Shown: in pieces, positions 9,130 to 16,955 of the stretch
How the letters are laid out: each line of letters opens with the position of its first letter
Position numbering within the stretch: position 1 is the first letter of the stretch
Assembly (NCBI GenBank): GCA_040007395.1
Contig: JBDTVG010000185.1
Span: 1-64,000, forward strand
Length of the DNA: 64,000 nucleotides
From: DATGFK01 sp040007395
GTDB lineage: Bacteria > Chloroflexota > Anaerolineae > Aggregatilineales > UBA2796
Direction: 5' to 3'
Made by a program: the position numbers and the translations under genes
Notes under the pieces: generated by a model
Database searches by the model: none
Seen by the model: only the letters and a program-made list of their open reading frames with translations
What the model was told of the DNA's origin: nothing

Positions 9130-9729
9130 TTATGTTTTGCGGTGATCAGATGCTTCAGCGAAAGAATCGAGCCAAGTCTGGACAACCAACTGCATTGACG
9201 GGGTAGCGATCCGAGGTAGCAGGTCGGGCAGTTTTTGCCATGCGTGCCACTGCAACAGATCATCAGCTCTGCTACGAATATCAAAATCGATTACAGTAAC
9301 GATGACCTTCACATCAAGGCCCAGCCCCATCACACGACGCACCAACGCTCGTTCATTGTCGCCCGACATGATGACATCGGTCAATAACACCGTTGGCTCA
9401 TTAAAATCATAAGCACCTTCGATGGTTTGCGGATCGCTGGCGGTGGGATAGACCAGTGGCAGTCCAGTGATCAGGCTCACGGCTGTACCAAGTGGTACTG
9501 CCGAAGGTGCAGCCAACAGATGTGTAATGCCCGTGATCTTGACCAGCGGTGCGATCTCGTTTGCCAGAACCTGTAGCACATTGGGATAGGATGGCACAAT
9601 CCGTAAATTGACGCTAACCGGCGAGAATGTTCCCGGCTGATCGCGCCGCTCGAACTGCCCAAACTGGATCGCGCCAATCTCCACCAACGAGTTGAGAACA
9701 TTAAACTGATCCGGCGTGATTTCAGACAT
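9130..9729 (-). CDS. PyrE-like phosphoribosyltransferase
   Basis: 199 residues of type I phosphoribosyltransferase fold. The PRPP-binding loop reads VLLTDVIMSGDNE, close to the orotate phosphoribosyltransferase pattern but with SGDN in place of the usual TTGGS-type tail. An N-terminal segment (GAIQFGQFERRDQPGTFSPV) resembles the OPRTase N-terminus. Its ATG directly follows the TGA of the PyrF-like gene, so the two are translationally coupled. Together they mirror the two halves of UMP synthase. Since the partner has lost its catalytic motif, this may be a paralogous pair rather than the cell's pyrimidine enzymes. Confidence 0.75.
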   Translation of the reverse strand: MSEITPDQFNVLNSLVEIGAIQFGQFERRDQPGTFSPVSVNLRIVPSYPNVLQVLANEIAPLVKITGITHLLAAPSAVPLGTAVSLITGLPLVYPTASDPQTIEGAYDFNEPTVLLTDVIMSGDNERALVRRVMGLGLDVKVIVTVIDFDIRSRADDLLQWHAWQKLPDLLPRIATPSMQLVVQTWLDSFAEASDHRKT

Positions 9730-10392
9730 TCAAGCTAACCCCTGATGTTTTTGGGGCGGCTGGCGCAGTTTACTCGCGGCGGCATGGATCGCCTCACGAA
9801 AGTCGGTTTGCTGTGACGAATAGATGAGATCGCTGTGCCAATGGATTTCCAGCGGTGAGTCGGCAAGCAGTTCCAGCACACCGCCAGTCTTAGTATGGTG
9901 ATATAACCCCACCTGACCGGGATGCTCGGCGGCGATGGGCAGAAACGCTTCAAGGTCGAAATCTGCCGGAACTCTAACAAATACGCCATGCTGGGGTTGC
10001 TGTGTATAAGCGGCGATTGTCGCAGGACTGACCTCTGCCGCCAATGTTACTGCGTGAGCATCGAACGCATCCTCGAACGCCGCTTGAACATATTCAGCCG
10101 TTGCAAAGGGGCCGTGCAAGATTCGGATGACGTTTGTTGGGACATAAGCTAGCGTCCGTTCTAAGGCCACCGCACCCGCCGCGCCAAGCGCCAGATATGC
10201 CCCCAGATGGAATACATAGGCACACACCAGATCAATTGTCGAGTCGATGACCGCTTTGCCAAAGGGCAAAAATGGGTCGTCGTAGCGCTGAATCTCATAA
10301 GGCAACCGAGCCACTACGGGAGCCAACCCAACCGCCAGAGTCGATTGATGATCGGCTTGTGCTGTCGCTAACAGATCATTGAAGGCGGTCAA
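9730..10392 (-). CDS. Divergent PyrF (OMP decarboxylase)-like protein lacking the catalytic motif
   Basis: The region AVIDSTIDLVCAYVFHLGAY, LALGAAGAVALERTLAYVP and DAHAVTLAAEVSP follows the layout of group 2 orotidine-5'-phosphate decarboxylases (FN.AIIDAT.D.V.A.KPN.AFYEALGAEG...). Where these enzymes carry D-x-K-R-G-D, this protein reads RILHGPFATA, so the catalytic Lys and Asp are gone. It is probably not a decarboxylase. The best start is the TTG at 10392, overlapping the cinA stop as TTGA; the frame stays open upstream to 10458. It is followed without a gap by a PyrE-like gene. The assignment rests on pattern similarity and needs a profile search. Confidence 0.6.
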   Translation of the reverse strand: MTAFNDLLATAQADHQSTLAVGLAPVVARLPYEIQRYDDPFLPFGKAVIDSTIDLVCAYVFHLGAYLALGAAGAVALERTLAYVPTNVIRILHGPFATAEYVQAAFEDAFDAHAVTLAAEVSPATIAAYTQQPQHGVFVRVPADFDLEAFLPIAAEHPGQVGLYHHTKTGGVLELLADSPLEIHWHSDLIYSSQQTDFREAIHAAASKLRQPPQKHQGLA

Positions 10393-11624
10393 GGCTGATC
10401 TTTCGTAGTTTGGGCGGCTTGCGATACCAGCATGTGCCAACTCATCGCCAACGCCCAACCGTTCGCCCAGTCGGAACCGCCGCTTGTATTACTACCGTAG
10501 CCATAAGTGCGGCTGCGTGTTTCATCGCCTGTTCGCAGACCAATCGCTGTACCGCGTTCCTCAGAAAAAATCACTATCACAATCCCGGTATGCAATTTTT
10601 CCCATGTTTTTTGTGCCGTCTGTTCGGCAAGTTCCTGAAATTTACTGGAGTCAGTAGCCGTGCCAACTAGCTGATCTACTGAGTCATACAATTCAGCGGA
10701 AGCAATCACCGCTGCACCGCCGGGAGCGCTTTTGATCTGCTGATGCAGCAGACCGCTTGTGCCTGTTTCGATAAGCGTTACGCGCTGCCCCGACTGTTGC
10801 AAAGCATTCACAAAGGCCACTTCTAACGGCTCTTTTTCCACGCCGAAGATATAGCTGCCCATGCGATGGCGGATCTCGGTTTCGACCTCAGCAATCAGTA
10901 CATCAGCTTCCGCTTCGGTGGCGGCACGGGCATAGATACGAATGTCGGTTTGTCCAGAGTGCGCCGCAAGCCCGACAACTGGATTTTTTAGCTTCTCGAA
11001 TTCCCCGATCATCTCATCGATTAGGCTTTCGCCAATGCCAGCAGTACGCAATACTCGCGTTTTAATAATCCCTTTTGCGCCAAACTTCTCTTGCAAATAG
11101 GGAATCACCGTTTCTTCCATCAGGACTTTCATTTCGCGGGGGACACCCGGCACGCTGAGAATCGCGTGACCGTCATACTCGACAATGAAACCCGGCGCTG
11201 TGCCAACCGGGTTATCAATCGAGATGGCCCCTTGCGGTATTGTCGCTTGTGAACGGTTGTTGTCACTCATGCGCGATCCGAACTTGGAGAACTTAACGGC
11301 GATCTCGTCTAAGAGCGTTTGGCGGAACTCCAATGGCTGCCCAACGGCATTGGCGATCCCCTGCCGGGTCATATCGTCTACGGTTGGCCCCAAGCCGCCC
11401 GTCGTGATAATCACGTCTACCCGACTCAAAGCCAACTTGATCACATCGGTGATACGCTGTTCGTCATCGCCAACGGTGCTTTTGTACAGCACTCGCAAGC
11501 CAATCTCGCGTAGTTTTTTGTTGATAAAGATCGAGTTAGTATCGACAATATCTGAATCGCCGGAAAGCAGTTCTTCGCCAATCGAGATGATTTCGGCGCT
11601 CATTGGTTCCAGTATATTATTCAA
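10389..11624 (-). CDS. cinA: CinA-family protein with degenerate amidase domain
   Basis: 411 residues. The N-terminal MoCF-like domain (about 8-175) is typical: EIISIGEELLSGD, DTNS, TTGGLGPTVDDMTR and GTAPGF, the ADP-ribose pyrophosphatase half of CinA. The C-terminal half should be NMN deamidase (AESCTGG and YsNxxK). Here the matching stretches read IETGTSG and LYDSVDQ, so the Ser and Lys expected in the active site look replaced. The start is either TTG at 11624, overlapping the ATPase stop as TTGA, or ATG at 11603, preceded by GGAACC. Operon position suggests co-expression with the metal ATPase and the PyrF/PyrE-like pair. Confidence 0.88.
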   Translation of the reverse strand: MNNILEPMSAEIISIGEELLSGDSDIVDTNSIFINKKLREIGLRVLYKSTVGDDEQRITDVIKLALSRVDVIITTGGLGPTVDDMTRQGIANAVGQPLEFRQTLLDEIAVKFSKFGSRMSDNNRSQATIPQGAISIDNPVGTAPGFIVEYDGHAILSVPGVPREMKVLMEETVIPYLQEKFGAKGIIKTRVLRTAGIGESLIDEMIGEFEKLKNPVVGLAAHSGQTDIRIYARAATEAEADVLIAEVETEIRHRMGSYIFGVEKEPLEVAFVNALQQSGQRVTLIETGTSGLLHQQIKSAPGGAAVIASAELYDSVDQLVGTATDSSKFQELAEQTAQKTWEKLHTGIVIVIFSEERGTAIGLRTGDETRSRTYGYGSNTSGGSDWANGWALAMSWHMLVSQAAQTTKDQP

Positions 11625-13654
11625 GCCATTGGCCCTTTATAGGTAAGCAGTCTTAATCCGTTGACAACCACAATCAGTGTACTGCCTTCATGGCCTACAA
11701 CGCCAAAGGGCAATGCTAGTCCAAAGCCTAAAGCGCCCAATACCAACACGCCAATAACAGTTAGTGAGAAGGTCAAGTTTTGCAGGACAACTCGGCGGGC
11801 GCGACGGCTCAGATCAATGGCATAGGCAATTTTGCTCAGGTCGTCTGCCATCAGCACTACGTCGGCGGTTTCGAGGGCTACATCGGTTCCGGCTGCGCCC
11901 ATTGCAATACCTAACGTGGCGCTGGCGAGGGCTGGCGCATCGTTCACGCCATCACCGACCATCGCCGTCGGGCCAAACTTCGCTTCCAGCCCCTTAATCG
12001 CGTTGACCTTATCTTCGGGCAGCAGATTGGCGCGAACTTCATCCGCACCGACACGCCGCGCAATGGCGTTGGCGACACGCTCATTGTCCCCGGTCAAAAT
12101 GGCGATATGTTCAATGCCCACTTTACGCAGCGAGGCGATCATCTTGGCAGCGTTAGGTCGCAGTTCGTCCGCCACTGCGATCAGTCCGAGAAAGCCCCCA
12201 TTGTGGCTATGACCGTCTGTCGCATCATAAACAATCAAAACAGTGTTGCCTTCCGATTCCAGCCGGACCCGTTCCGCTAACAGTTCAGCGGGAACAATGA
12301 GATTCTCCATTTGCATGAGCCGTTCTGTACCGACCAGAATCTTGTTGCCGTGCCAGATCGCTCGCACCCCATGACCGGGGACTGCCTCGAAATGATCCAG
12401 ATGATTCGCGTCGGCAAGTTGATCCGCCGTATTATCGGCTGCTTCGAGTGTGGCTTGCTTGACGACGGCTTGTGCAATCGGGTGTTCCGAACGCGACTCA
12501 GCTAAGGCTGCCACAAATAGCAGCCGCTTTCGTGCCGAGTCATCAGGGGTTTCATCAGGCTTATAAGTCACGACCTCTGTTACCGCAGGACGACCTGTCG
12601 TAATCGTGCCTGTTTTGTCGAAGGCGATCACCTTGATCGTTGCCATCTGTTCGAGATGCACACCACCTTTGAACAAGATGCCACGCCGTGCGCCATTGGC
12701 AATCGCAGAAAGGATCGAGGCGGGCGTGGAGATCACCAACGCGCATGGCGACGCAACAGTCATCAGCACCATCGCGTGGTAAAAGTTGCTGTTAAAACTT
12801 GGCCCACCCGGTAGCAGCGGCGGGATAACGATAAATAATGCTACAGCGACAATAACGAACAACGCATACTTTTGCTCAAATTCATCCAGAAAGCGTTGAG
12901 TCGTCGCCCGTCGTCCCTGTGCATCCTCAACCATTTTGATAATGCGTGATAGCATCGTATCGTGAGCAGGCTTGGTTACTTTCACGTCGAGACTGCCGTT
13001 CTGATTGACCGTCCCGGCGAAAACATGATCGCCGTTCGACTTGGGGACGGGCATCGACTCGCCTGTGATAGGAGCCTGATCGATGGTACTTTCGCCGTCA
13101 ATCACTTCGCCGTCAATGGGTAAGCGTTCGCCGGGTCGGATCACGATGATGTCACCGAGTACCAGATCATCGACTGGCACAACTGTTAACTCGCTACCGC
13201 GACGCAGTGTTGCTTCACTTGGGCGCAACTTGAGCAGCGCCCGAATTGCGTTGCGGCTGCGATCCATTGCGTAAGCTTGTAACACGTTGCTCAACGAAAA
13301 CAGGAACAGCAGGATCGCCCCTTCGCGCCACTGGTTGACAATCGCTGCGCCAATGGCGGCTAACACCATTAGCATATCAACGTTGATCTCGCGCTCCATC
13401 AGGCTTTCGATGCCAGCCTTCAGCCCGAAAGTCCCCCCTGCGATATAAGAGATTACATTGATAAACAGTACTAACTCAGCGGGTGCTTGCAAACGTTCAG
13501 CAAGCAAGCTGGCAGCGATTGCCCCTGCCGTGACCACCACCAATGTTGATTCGATACGATCCTGTTGCAAAAATAACGGGAGGCGGCTAATTAAAGTATT
13601 GCTAGAAGATTCATCGGCGGGTTTTACCGCCTGCGCTATCGTCTGTTGGGTCAT
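11621..13654 (-). CDS. P1B-4-type heavy-metal transporting ATPase
   Basis: 677 residues. Eight or so membrane helices surround an actuator domain (TGES in APITGES), the membrane motif SPCAL, the phosphorylation site DKTGT and the hinge GDGVNDAP. SPC instead of CPC, plus HEGST in the last helix, are the marks of subgroup P1B-4, which exports Co2+, Zn2+ or Fe2+. There is no N-terminal CxxC metal-binding domain, also typical of P1B-4. AGAGGA precedes the ATG. A good sigma-70-type promoter and a palindrome lie upstream. It is the first gene of the minus-strand operon reaching 8.17 kb. Confidence 0.93.
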   Translation of the reverse strand: MTQQTIAQAVKPADESSSNTLISRLPLFLQQDRIESTLVVVTAGAIAASLLAERLQAPAELVLFINVISYIAGGTFGLKAGIESLMEREINVDMLMVLAAIGAAIVNQWREGAILLFLFSLSNVLQAYAMDRSRNAIRALLKLRPSEATLRRGSELTVVPVDDLVLGDIIVIRPGERLPIDGEVIDGESTIDQAPITGESMPVPKSNGDHVFAGTVNQNGSLDVKVTKPAHDTMLSRIIKMVEDAQGRRATTQRFLDEFEQKYALFVIVAVALFIVIPPLLPGGPSFNSNFYHAMVLMTVASPCALVISTPASILSAIANGARRGILFKGGVHLEQMATIKVIAFDKTGTITTGRPAVTEVVTYKPDETPDDSARKRLLFVAALAESRSEHPIAQAVVKQATLEAADNTADQLADANHLDHFEAVPGHGVRAIWHGNKILVGTERLMQMENLIVPAELLAERVRLESEGNTVLIVYDATDGHSHNGGFLGLIAVADELRPNAAKMIASLRKVGIEHIAILTGDNERVANAIARRVGADEVRANLLPEDKVNAIKGLEAKFGPTAMVGDGVNDAPALASATLGIAMGAAGTDVALETADVVLMADDLSKIAYAIDLSRRARRVVLQNLTFSLTVIGVLVLGALGFGLALPFGVVGHEGSTLIVVVNGLRLLTYKGPMA

Positions 13655-13673
13655 AGAGTCCTCTAAAATCGAG

Positions 13674-13687
13674 TTAGCTATCGCTAA
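13674..13687. promoter_or_regulatory. Palindrome between promoter and start of the metal ATPase gene
   Basis: TTAGC and GCTAA are separated by TATC just downstream of the predicted transcription start and about 20 nt before the ATPase ATG. The position suits a repressor operator, for example of an ArsR- or MerR-type metal regulator. No regulator gene is adjacent, so this is inference. Confidence 0.35.
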
Positions 13688-13697
13688 TCACGACTTT

Positions 13698-13726
13698 ATT
13701 TTAGATCGCATTAAATATTAAATCAA
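13698..13726 (-). promoter_or_regulatory. Sigma-70-like promoter for the metal ATPase operon
   Basis: On the minus strand TTGATT (-35) and TAAAAT (-10) are separated by exactly 17 nt in an A+T-rich stretch, 44 nt upstream of the ATPase start codon. Confidence 0.55.
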
Positions 13727-13879
13727 CTGTCGTTAACTTTTAGATCAACCACTGTATAACTTCCGTCAATTTCAGAATGATGCTACAAACTATAGTGTAC
13801 CACTCACTACCTCAGCACGGGTAAGCGGTTAGTGAAAATAGTGACAAATGGCGCAATGGGTTTGAGGCTGGTTGGTGAA

Positions 13880-14332
13880 TTACTGCAAAGCGGTAACGGC
13901 TGTAATCGCGGACAGAATCAGAGTGACGACGAATACAGCTAGCCCGACCATCAGCCATGTTGCGGCAGCCCGACCCGGTACAAGCGAGTTTTCGCCAAAG
14001 TCGAAGCCGATCATCAAGCGCCAGCCCAACCAGTAGAAGGCGAAGCCGATACAGGTCAGTGCAATCAGAATAATTACTAAGAGGTCAGGTTGATCGAGGA
14101 GGGGGTAAAGCGCATTACTGGGAGGAAGACCGTACAGAAAATTATACAACAGCAGCCCAATCACGCCTGTAAAGCCGAGCGCGATCACGGCTGCCAGAAT
14201 AGATCGTACCAGACGTGACCGCCGACCAAGCCAGCGGGCCACAGCATCGCGCCGGGATTTTTGCCGTGACATCACGCTTTGTCGGCTCGACACATAACTC
14301 TGAACATTTCTAGCAGGCGCTTTTTTACTCAT
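13880..14332 (-). CDS. Small membrane protein with three predicted helices
   Basis: 150 residues. A basic N-terminus (KSRRDAVARWLGRRSR) precedes three hydrophobic segments at about 44-70, 82-108 and 125-148. The positive-inside rule places the N-terminus in the cytoplasm. I recognise no family. It follows the hemoglobin gene on the same strand with a 33-nt gap, so the two may be co-transcribed. Confidence 0.65.
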   Translation of the reverse strand: MSKKAPARNVQSYVSSRQSVMSRQKSRRDAVARWLGRRSRLVRSILAAVIALGFTGVIGLLLYNFLYGLPPSNALYPLLDQPDLLVIILIALTCIGFAFYWLGWRLMIGFDFGENSLVPGRAAATWLMVGLAVFVVTLILSAITAVTALQ

Positions 14333-14365
14333 ATAATCCTGTTTATTATTAGATTGTTACGCGGT

Positions 14366-14782
14366 TCAAGGGTTACGCATCATTCCGCCGAAAGGGCTGG
14401 CGTTCATCATAAAGGTCGCGCCGTTTTCAAAATAGGTACGCATTTCTGAGTAGGCAGGCTCCGCAATCCCCGTTTCCCCCAACGCACTGAGCATCGCGGC
14501 TAGCCACGCATCGCGCTCGGCTTCGCCAATACGGAAAGGCGCGTGCCGCATCCGCAGACGTGGATGGCCTCGTTCCTCGGAATAAGTTGTTGGGCCACCA
14601 AAATACTGGATCAAGAACAACCGCAGCCGTCGTTCCGCAGGCGCAAGATCGGCTTCGGGATAAAGCGGGCGCAGCGCAGGATCGGCGCTGACATGACGAT
14701 AAAAAGCCGCCACCAAGCGCTCAAAGCCATCCTCGCCAATCTGGTCATAGACCGAGGCGTTCGTTTCAGGCGCGTTTTGCAT
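14366..14782 (-). CDS. Truncated hemoglobin, group II-like
   Basis: About 138 residues matching group II (trHbO/YjbI-type) globins: VYDQIGEDGFERLVAAFYRH at the N-terminus, a YPE turn, FLIQYFGGPTTYSEERGHPR, then LRMRHAPFRIG with the proximal His (RH), and a C-terminal helix ending in the FENGATFMMN region. Group II globins bind O2 and often function in NO or peroxide chemistry. The ATG at 14782 gives the usual N-terminus; a TTG one codon earlier directly follows the stop of the upstream DUF5519 gene. The two genes are coupled. Confidence 0.9.
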   Translation of the reverse strand: MQNAPETNASVYDQIGEDGFERLVAAFYRHVSADPALRPLYPEADLAPAERRLRLFLIQYFGGPTTYSEERGHPRLRMRHAPFRIGEAERDAWLAAMLSALGETGIAEPAYSEMRTYFENGATFMMNASPFGGMMRNP

Positions 14783-14785
14783 CAA

Positions 14786-15160
14786 TTAAGCCTCAGAAGC
14801 CTTAGCTTCATACCCACGATCTTTTTGCTTACGGGCGAGGTCGTAGGAATAGTGTAGCAAGTCGATTGCACCGTCAATATCAGCGGACTGTTTCAGATAA
14901 TAACTGACCCAGCCTGTTTCTGGGAAAATGTGATGCGGTTCGGCTCGTCCTGCCGCGACAAGCTCATCACGAACTTTCGTTGGGAAAGGAATATCAACCA
15001 GATAGTCTCCGTGAATATGACCGATCTCGCGTTTGCCGATGCGGTATTCCGTCCCGCCAAAGCGATGTGGATAAGCCGCAATGTCAGGCCAACTCAGTAC
15101 TGCTCGATTTATCGTTTCACTTGCGCCATAAACTGACATGATATGCACTTTCGACTTCAT
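14786..15160 (-). CDS. DUF5519 / luciferase-like domain protein
   Basis: 124 residues. WPDIAAYPHRFGGTEYRIGK, EIGHIHGDYLVDIPFP and HHIFPETGWVSYYLK match the small family labelled DUF5519, which has been named after similarity to luciferase. The family's biochemical role is not established. It sits immediately upstream of, and coupled to, the truncated hemoglobin gene, which hints at a shared redox or oxygen-related function; this is inference only. Confidence 0.75.
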   Translation of the reverse strand: MKSKVHIMSVYGASETINRAVLSWPDIAAYPHRFGGTEYRIGKREIGHIHGDYLVDIPFPTKVRDELVAAGRAEPHHIFPETGWVSYYLKQSADIDGAIDLLHYSYDLARKQKDRGYEAKASEA

Positions 15161-15350
15161 CGAATTTATACAGTGTAGACGGTTCGCACTGCGTTGCTAT
15201 TACGCGCCAGAGCTTTGCCAACGTCATGATTTTGTGCAAATTCCATAGAGTAGACGTTCAGTGTAGCAAAAACTGATAGTTGTAGCCAATGCCGTGTGCG
15301 CTCTACAATAACGATTCGGTTTGCGTTTCCTCTAACCCGGAGAAAAATCT

Positions 15351-15830
15351 ATGAAGCAACGATTGGTTACCGCTTTGCTTGGGATCTCGCTCGTAGCGTT
15401 ATTGCTCTTGTTCAGCAGCACGACGCTAGTTCGCAGCGCACAGCCTGTTAAAGTACGGTTGCAAGCGACCCAACCTTCGGAACTACCGCCGGATACCCCG
15501 GTGCTCGACTTCGACAAACCGATTGTCGAGAACCTGAGTATGGATACGCCCGGTCGTCTTTACAAATTTACGGGCAAAGCCAACCAATCGATTCAAATTA
15601 CCTTGAAGCCCAAGTCGGGCAATATGTTTGTGACGATGACCGTGCTGGATACCGACCTGCAAACGACGCTCGGTGGCACTCAAGGCGAAAACTCACTGGG
15701 TGGATCGTCCATTATCCAGATCCCCGAAGATGGCATCTATGTGATCAGCATCGATTATGCTGATTCGATCACGGGTACGCCTGCACCGGGCAGCTACGAA
15801 CTCCTGCTGTCCAATTACAAACCTCAATAA
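15351..15830 (+). CDS. Secreted beta-sandwich protein (PPC-like)
   Basis: A clear signal peptide (MKQRLVTALLGISLVALLLL, cleavage near SAQP) is followed by about 130 residues of alternating strands: GRLYKFTGKANQSIQITLKP, MTVLDTDLQTTL, IIQIPEDGIYVISIDY and GSYELLLSNY. This is the pattern of bacterial pre-peptidase C-terminal (PPC)-type domains, which decorate secreted proteins. It stands alone, so it is probably an exported binding or structural protein. GGAG lies 8 nt before the ATG. Confidence 0.75.
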   Translation: MKQRLVTALLGISLVALLLLFSSTTLVRSAQPVKVRLQATQPSELPPDTPVLDFDKPIVENLSMDTPGRLYKFTGKANQSIQITLKPKSGNMFVTMTVLDTDLQTTLGGTQGENSLGGSSIIQIPEDGIYVISIDYADSITGTPAPGSYELLLSNYKPQ

Positions 15831-15978
15831 TATTGAATTTTGAGAGGATATATCATGGTTTGTATGAGCACTGTATGAACAGCCTTGCGAAGTCTCGTCA
15901 GTCGCTGCAATTTGAATTATACTCGCGTCCCAATGCAGCCAAATTTATCTAACGTCTAAAAAGTATAGGAACGTCGTC

Positions 15979-16788
15979 ATGGCACAAGCCGAGAAAAGCA
16001 AAAGTACTAAAAACGTCCCCTCTGTCTCTGCCAAACAATCCGCTAAAGAGCGGCGTGCGGCTCGCGAACAGCAGCAGCAGCGTCAACAGCAGATCATTCT
16101 AGGTATTCTAGCCGTAGCGCTGTTGATCGGTGTGATTGTCGTTGTGTTCGTTTCGACTCGTCCCAAAGAGGCTTTTATCCCCGATGATGCGCTATCACGC
16201 TATCAGGTGTTTGCTGACAAAAAGCTTCAGGGAACGACCGCAGAAGGCTATCCATTTCTGGGCGATGAAAAAGCGCCAGTCGTTATGGAAGAATTGGCAA
16301 GCCTATCCTGCATCTACTGCAAACAATATCACGATCAGACCATAGTCAATCTGCTCGACGAGATCGAGGCTGGGCGCTTGAAATTGGTATTTGTGCCGAT
16401 CATTACAACTGGTGAATTCCAGCCCGAAGGCGTGACCGAAGGCGCACTGTGCGCGGCACAGCAGGATAAGTTCTGGCCTATGCAAGATGTAGCCTACGAC
16501 TGGCAAACGCGCTATGGTGTCGGGGCGAACGATGCGGGAACACTCGCCGCAGCAGCAGATAAACTTGGTATGGACACGGGTAAATTCAAAGCCTGTCTCG
16601 GTACTCAGGCGGTGAAAGACATTATCGCCAAAGGGGCTGCTTACGCAGATAAGGTGCATTTGACGGGTACGCCCACGGTGCTGCTGGACGGGGTGAAGAT
16701 TGTCCCGGCAGATGCAGGCGTACAATCGCCGGATCTGAACCAATTGCGTGGCCTGATCGAAACCAAAGCTGCTGCCGCCAAGAAATAG
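15979..16788 (+). CDS. Membrane-anchored DsbA-like thiol-disulfide oxidoreductase
   Basis: 269 residues. A basic, Gln-rich cytoplasmic N-terminus (about 1-38) is followed by one membrane helix (about 39-60) and an extracytoplasmic thioredoxin_4/DsbA domain. The active site is CIYC in LASLSCIYCKQYHDQ, and the cis-Pro loop is GTPTVLLDG. A further Cys pair (about residues 154 and 207) may form a structural disulfide. It likely introduces disulfides into exported proteins. AGGAAC precedes the ATG by 7 nt. No DsbB/VKOR partner is adjacent. Confidence 0.88.
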   Translation: MAQAEKSKSTKNVPSVSAKQSAKERRAAREQQQQRQQQIILGILAVALLIGVIVVVFVSTRPKEAFIPDDALSRYQVFADKKLQGTTAEGYPFLGDEKAPVVMEELASLSCIYCKQYHDQTIVNLLDEIEAGRLKLVFVPIITTGEFQPEGVTEGALCAAQQDKFWPMQDVAYDWQTRYGVGANDAGTLAAAADKLGMDTGKFKACLGTQAVKDIIAKGAAYADKVHLTGTPTVLLDGVKIVPADAGVQSPDLNQLRGLIETKAAAAKK

Positions 16789-16869
16789 ATACTCTCAGCT
16801 TCGGATAAGGTTAGTGCTTTCTGCGTTCAGTTTCTCTGCGTGAACGCGCTGCAACAAAAGGTTTGACTC

Positions 16870-16891
16870 CCCTCTCTGTGTACAGAGAGGG
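16870..16891. repeat. Palindromic repeat, CCCTCTC family
   Basis: CCCTCTCTGT and ACAGAGAGGG flank a 2-nt centre, followed by GTGAGGG. It shares the CCCTCTC core and the trailing GTGAGGG with the longer elements at 37.8 and 56.3 kb, so it looks like a short member of the same family. It lies between the DsbA-like gene and the dipeptidase gene and could also act as a transcription attenuator. Confidence 0.6.
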
Positions 16892-16955
16892 TGAGGGATG
16901 AAGCAAACACCGTCCTTTAGTTCTGCTTATCAGCGTCCACACGGAGCAACAGAAA

